This document shows, piece after piece, positions 4,994-5,093 of a DNA stretch of 5,093 bases. Source of the stretch: Desulfobacteraceae bacterium (GTDB taxonomy: Bacteria; Desulfobacterota; DSM-4660; Desulfatiglandales; Desulfatiglandaceae). The stretch's first letter is position 1. Each line of letters begins with the position of its first letter. The stretch is taken from positions 1-5,093 of the forward strand of contig DAOVUP010000155.1 in the NCBI GenBank assembly GCA_030632525.1. The letters are read 5' to 3'. The translations under genes and the position numbers were made by a program. A model generated the notes under the pieces. That model was given only the letters and a program-made list of their open reading frames with translations, was not told the DNA's origin and made no database searches.

Positions 4994-5093
4994 ATGTCAG
5001 CAGTAGAATATGAACTGGATGAAAAAGTGGCTGTTGTTACCATGAATGAGGGTCAGAAGGGTCTCTCAACCAGAGTTGTGTATGCTTGATCAT
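4994..5093 (+). pseudogene. Start of a crotonase (enoyl-CoA hydratase/isomerase) family gene, apparent frameshift, cut by window edge
   Basis: ATG 4994 follows AAGGAG (4979-4984) at 9 nt and lies 6 nt after the kinase stop, so it is the third gene of the operon. The first 21 residues, MSAVEYELDEKVAVVTMNEG then Q, look like the N-terminal beta strand of the crotonase family, where N-R-x-N-P usually follows. Instead this frame reads KGLSTRVVYA and stops at TGA 5087-5089, giving 31 residues. The frame one base later, from 5058 to the window end, stays open and reads RVSQPELCMLDH, close to the expected continuation. The natural reading is a +1 shift (one extra base, or two missing) near 5054-5058, by mutation or by a sequencing or assembly error. 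Crotonases act on acyl-CoA substrates in beta-oxidation and related pathways. Only about 33 codons are visible, so the family call is moderate. Confidence 0.55.

Noticed and set aside
4735..5043. Minus-strand frame of 102 codons rich in serine
   Set aside because: It is antisense to the kinase G1 and G2 boxes; composition and lack of motifs mark it as a shadow.

Overview
The window looks like chromosomal DNA from an anaerobic Desulfobacterota (deltaproteobacterial-type) organism. This is an inference. It rests on the moderate base composition, on the small regulatory proteins (lone GAF, cyclic-nucleotide-binding with a CxxC tail, STAS plus HATPase partner-switching pair), and on a crotonase-like start after the pair. 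There are no rRNA, tRNA, CRISPR or recognisable insertion-sequence genes.

Layout. Positions 1-795 (minus) hold the N-terminal 265 codons of a secreted or membrane-anchored TPM-domain protein whose Gly/Phe-rich tail runs off the left edge. After an AT-rich divergent gap come two convergent signalling genes: a stand-alone GAF protein (1014-1541, plus) and a cNMP-binding protein with a C-terminal four-cysteine motif (1549-2142, minus), only 7 bp apart. The cNMP gene has a near-consensus sigma70 promoter (2263-2291, minus) and a leader of about 110 nt containing a bulged stem-loop. A second convergent pair follows, overlapping by 4 bp: a DUF72 protein (2385-3398, plus) and a PaaI-like hotdog thioesterase (3395-3859, minus). 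The 360-bp gap 3860-4219 carries the best plus-strand promoter (3997-4026), which fires into a 166-bp inverted-repeat segment. Behind it lies an operon: STAS anti-sigma-factor antagonist (4220-4555), HATPase anti-sigma-type kinase (4580-4987), and the start of a crotonase-like gene (from 4994) whose frame appears broken near 5057.

How it fits together. The STAS and kinase proteins are the two core parts of a partner switch: the kinase would phosphorylate the STAS serine and bind or release a target. The phosphatase and the target are not in the window. The GAF and cNMP proteins are plausible small-molecule sensors, but nothing shows that they act on the same pathway.

The least explained material is non-coding. 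A short repeat built on the octamer TTRAGTGG occurs three times (2350-2374, 4028-4062 inverted, 4169-4193), each time close to a predicted plus-strand transcription start or start codon. The last two copies form a long stem enclosing two smaller hairpins in the predicted leader of the STAS-kinase operon. No complete new defence or mobile system is visible.
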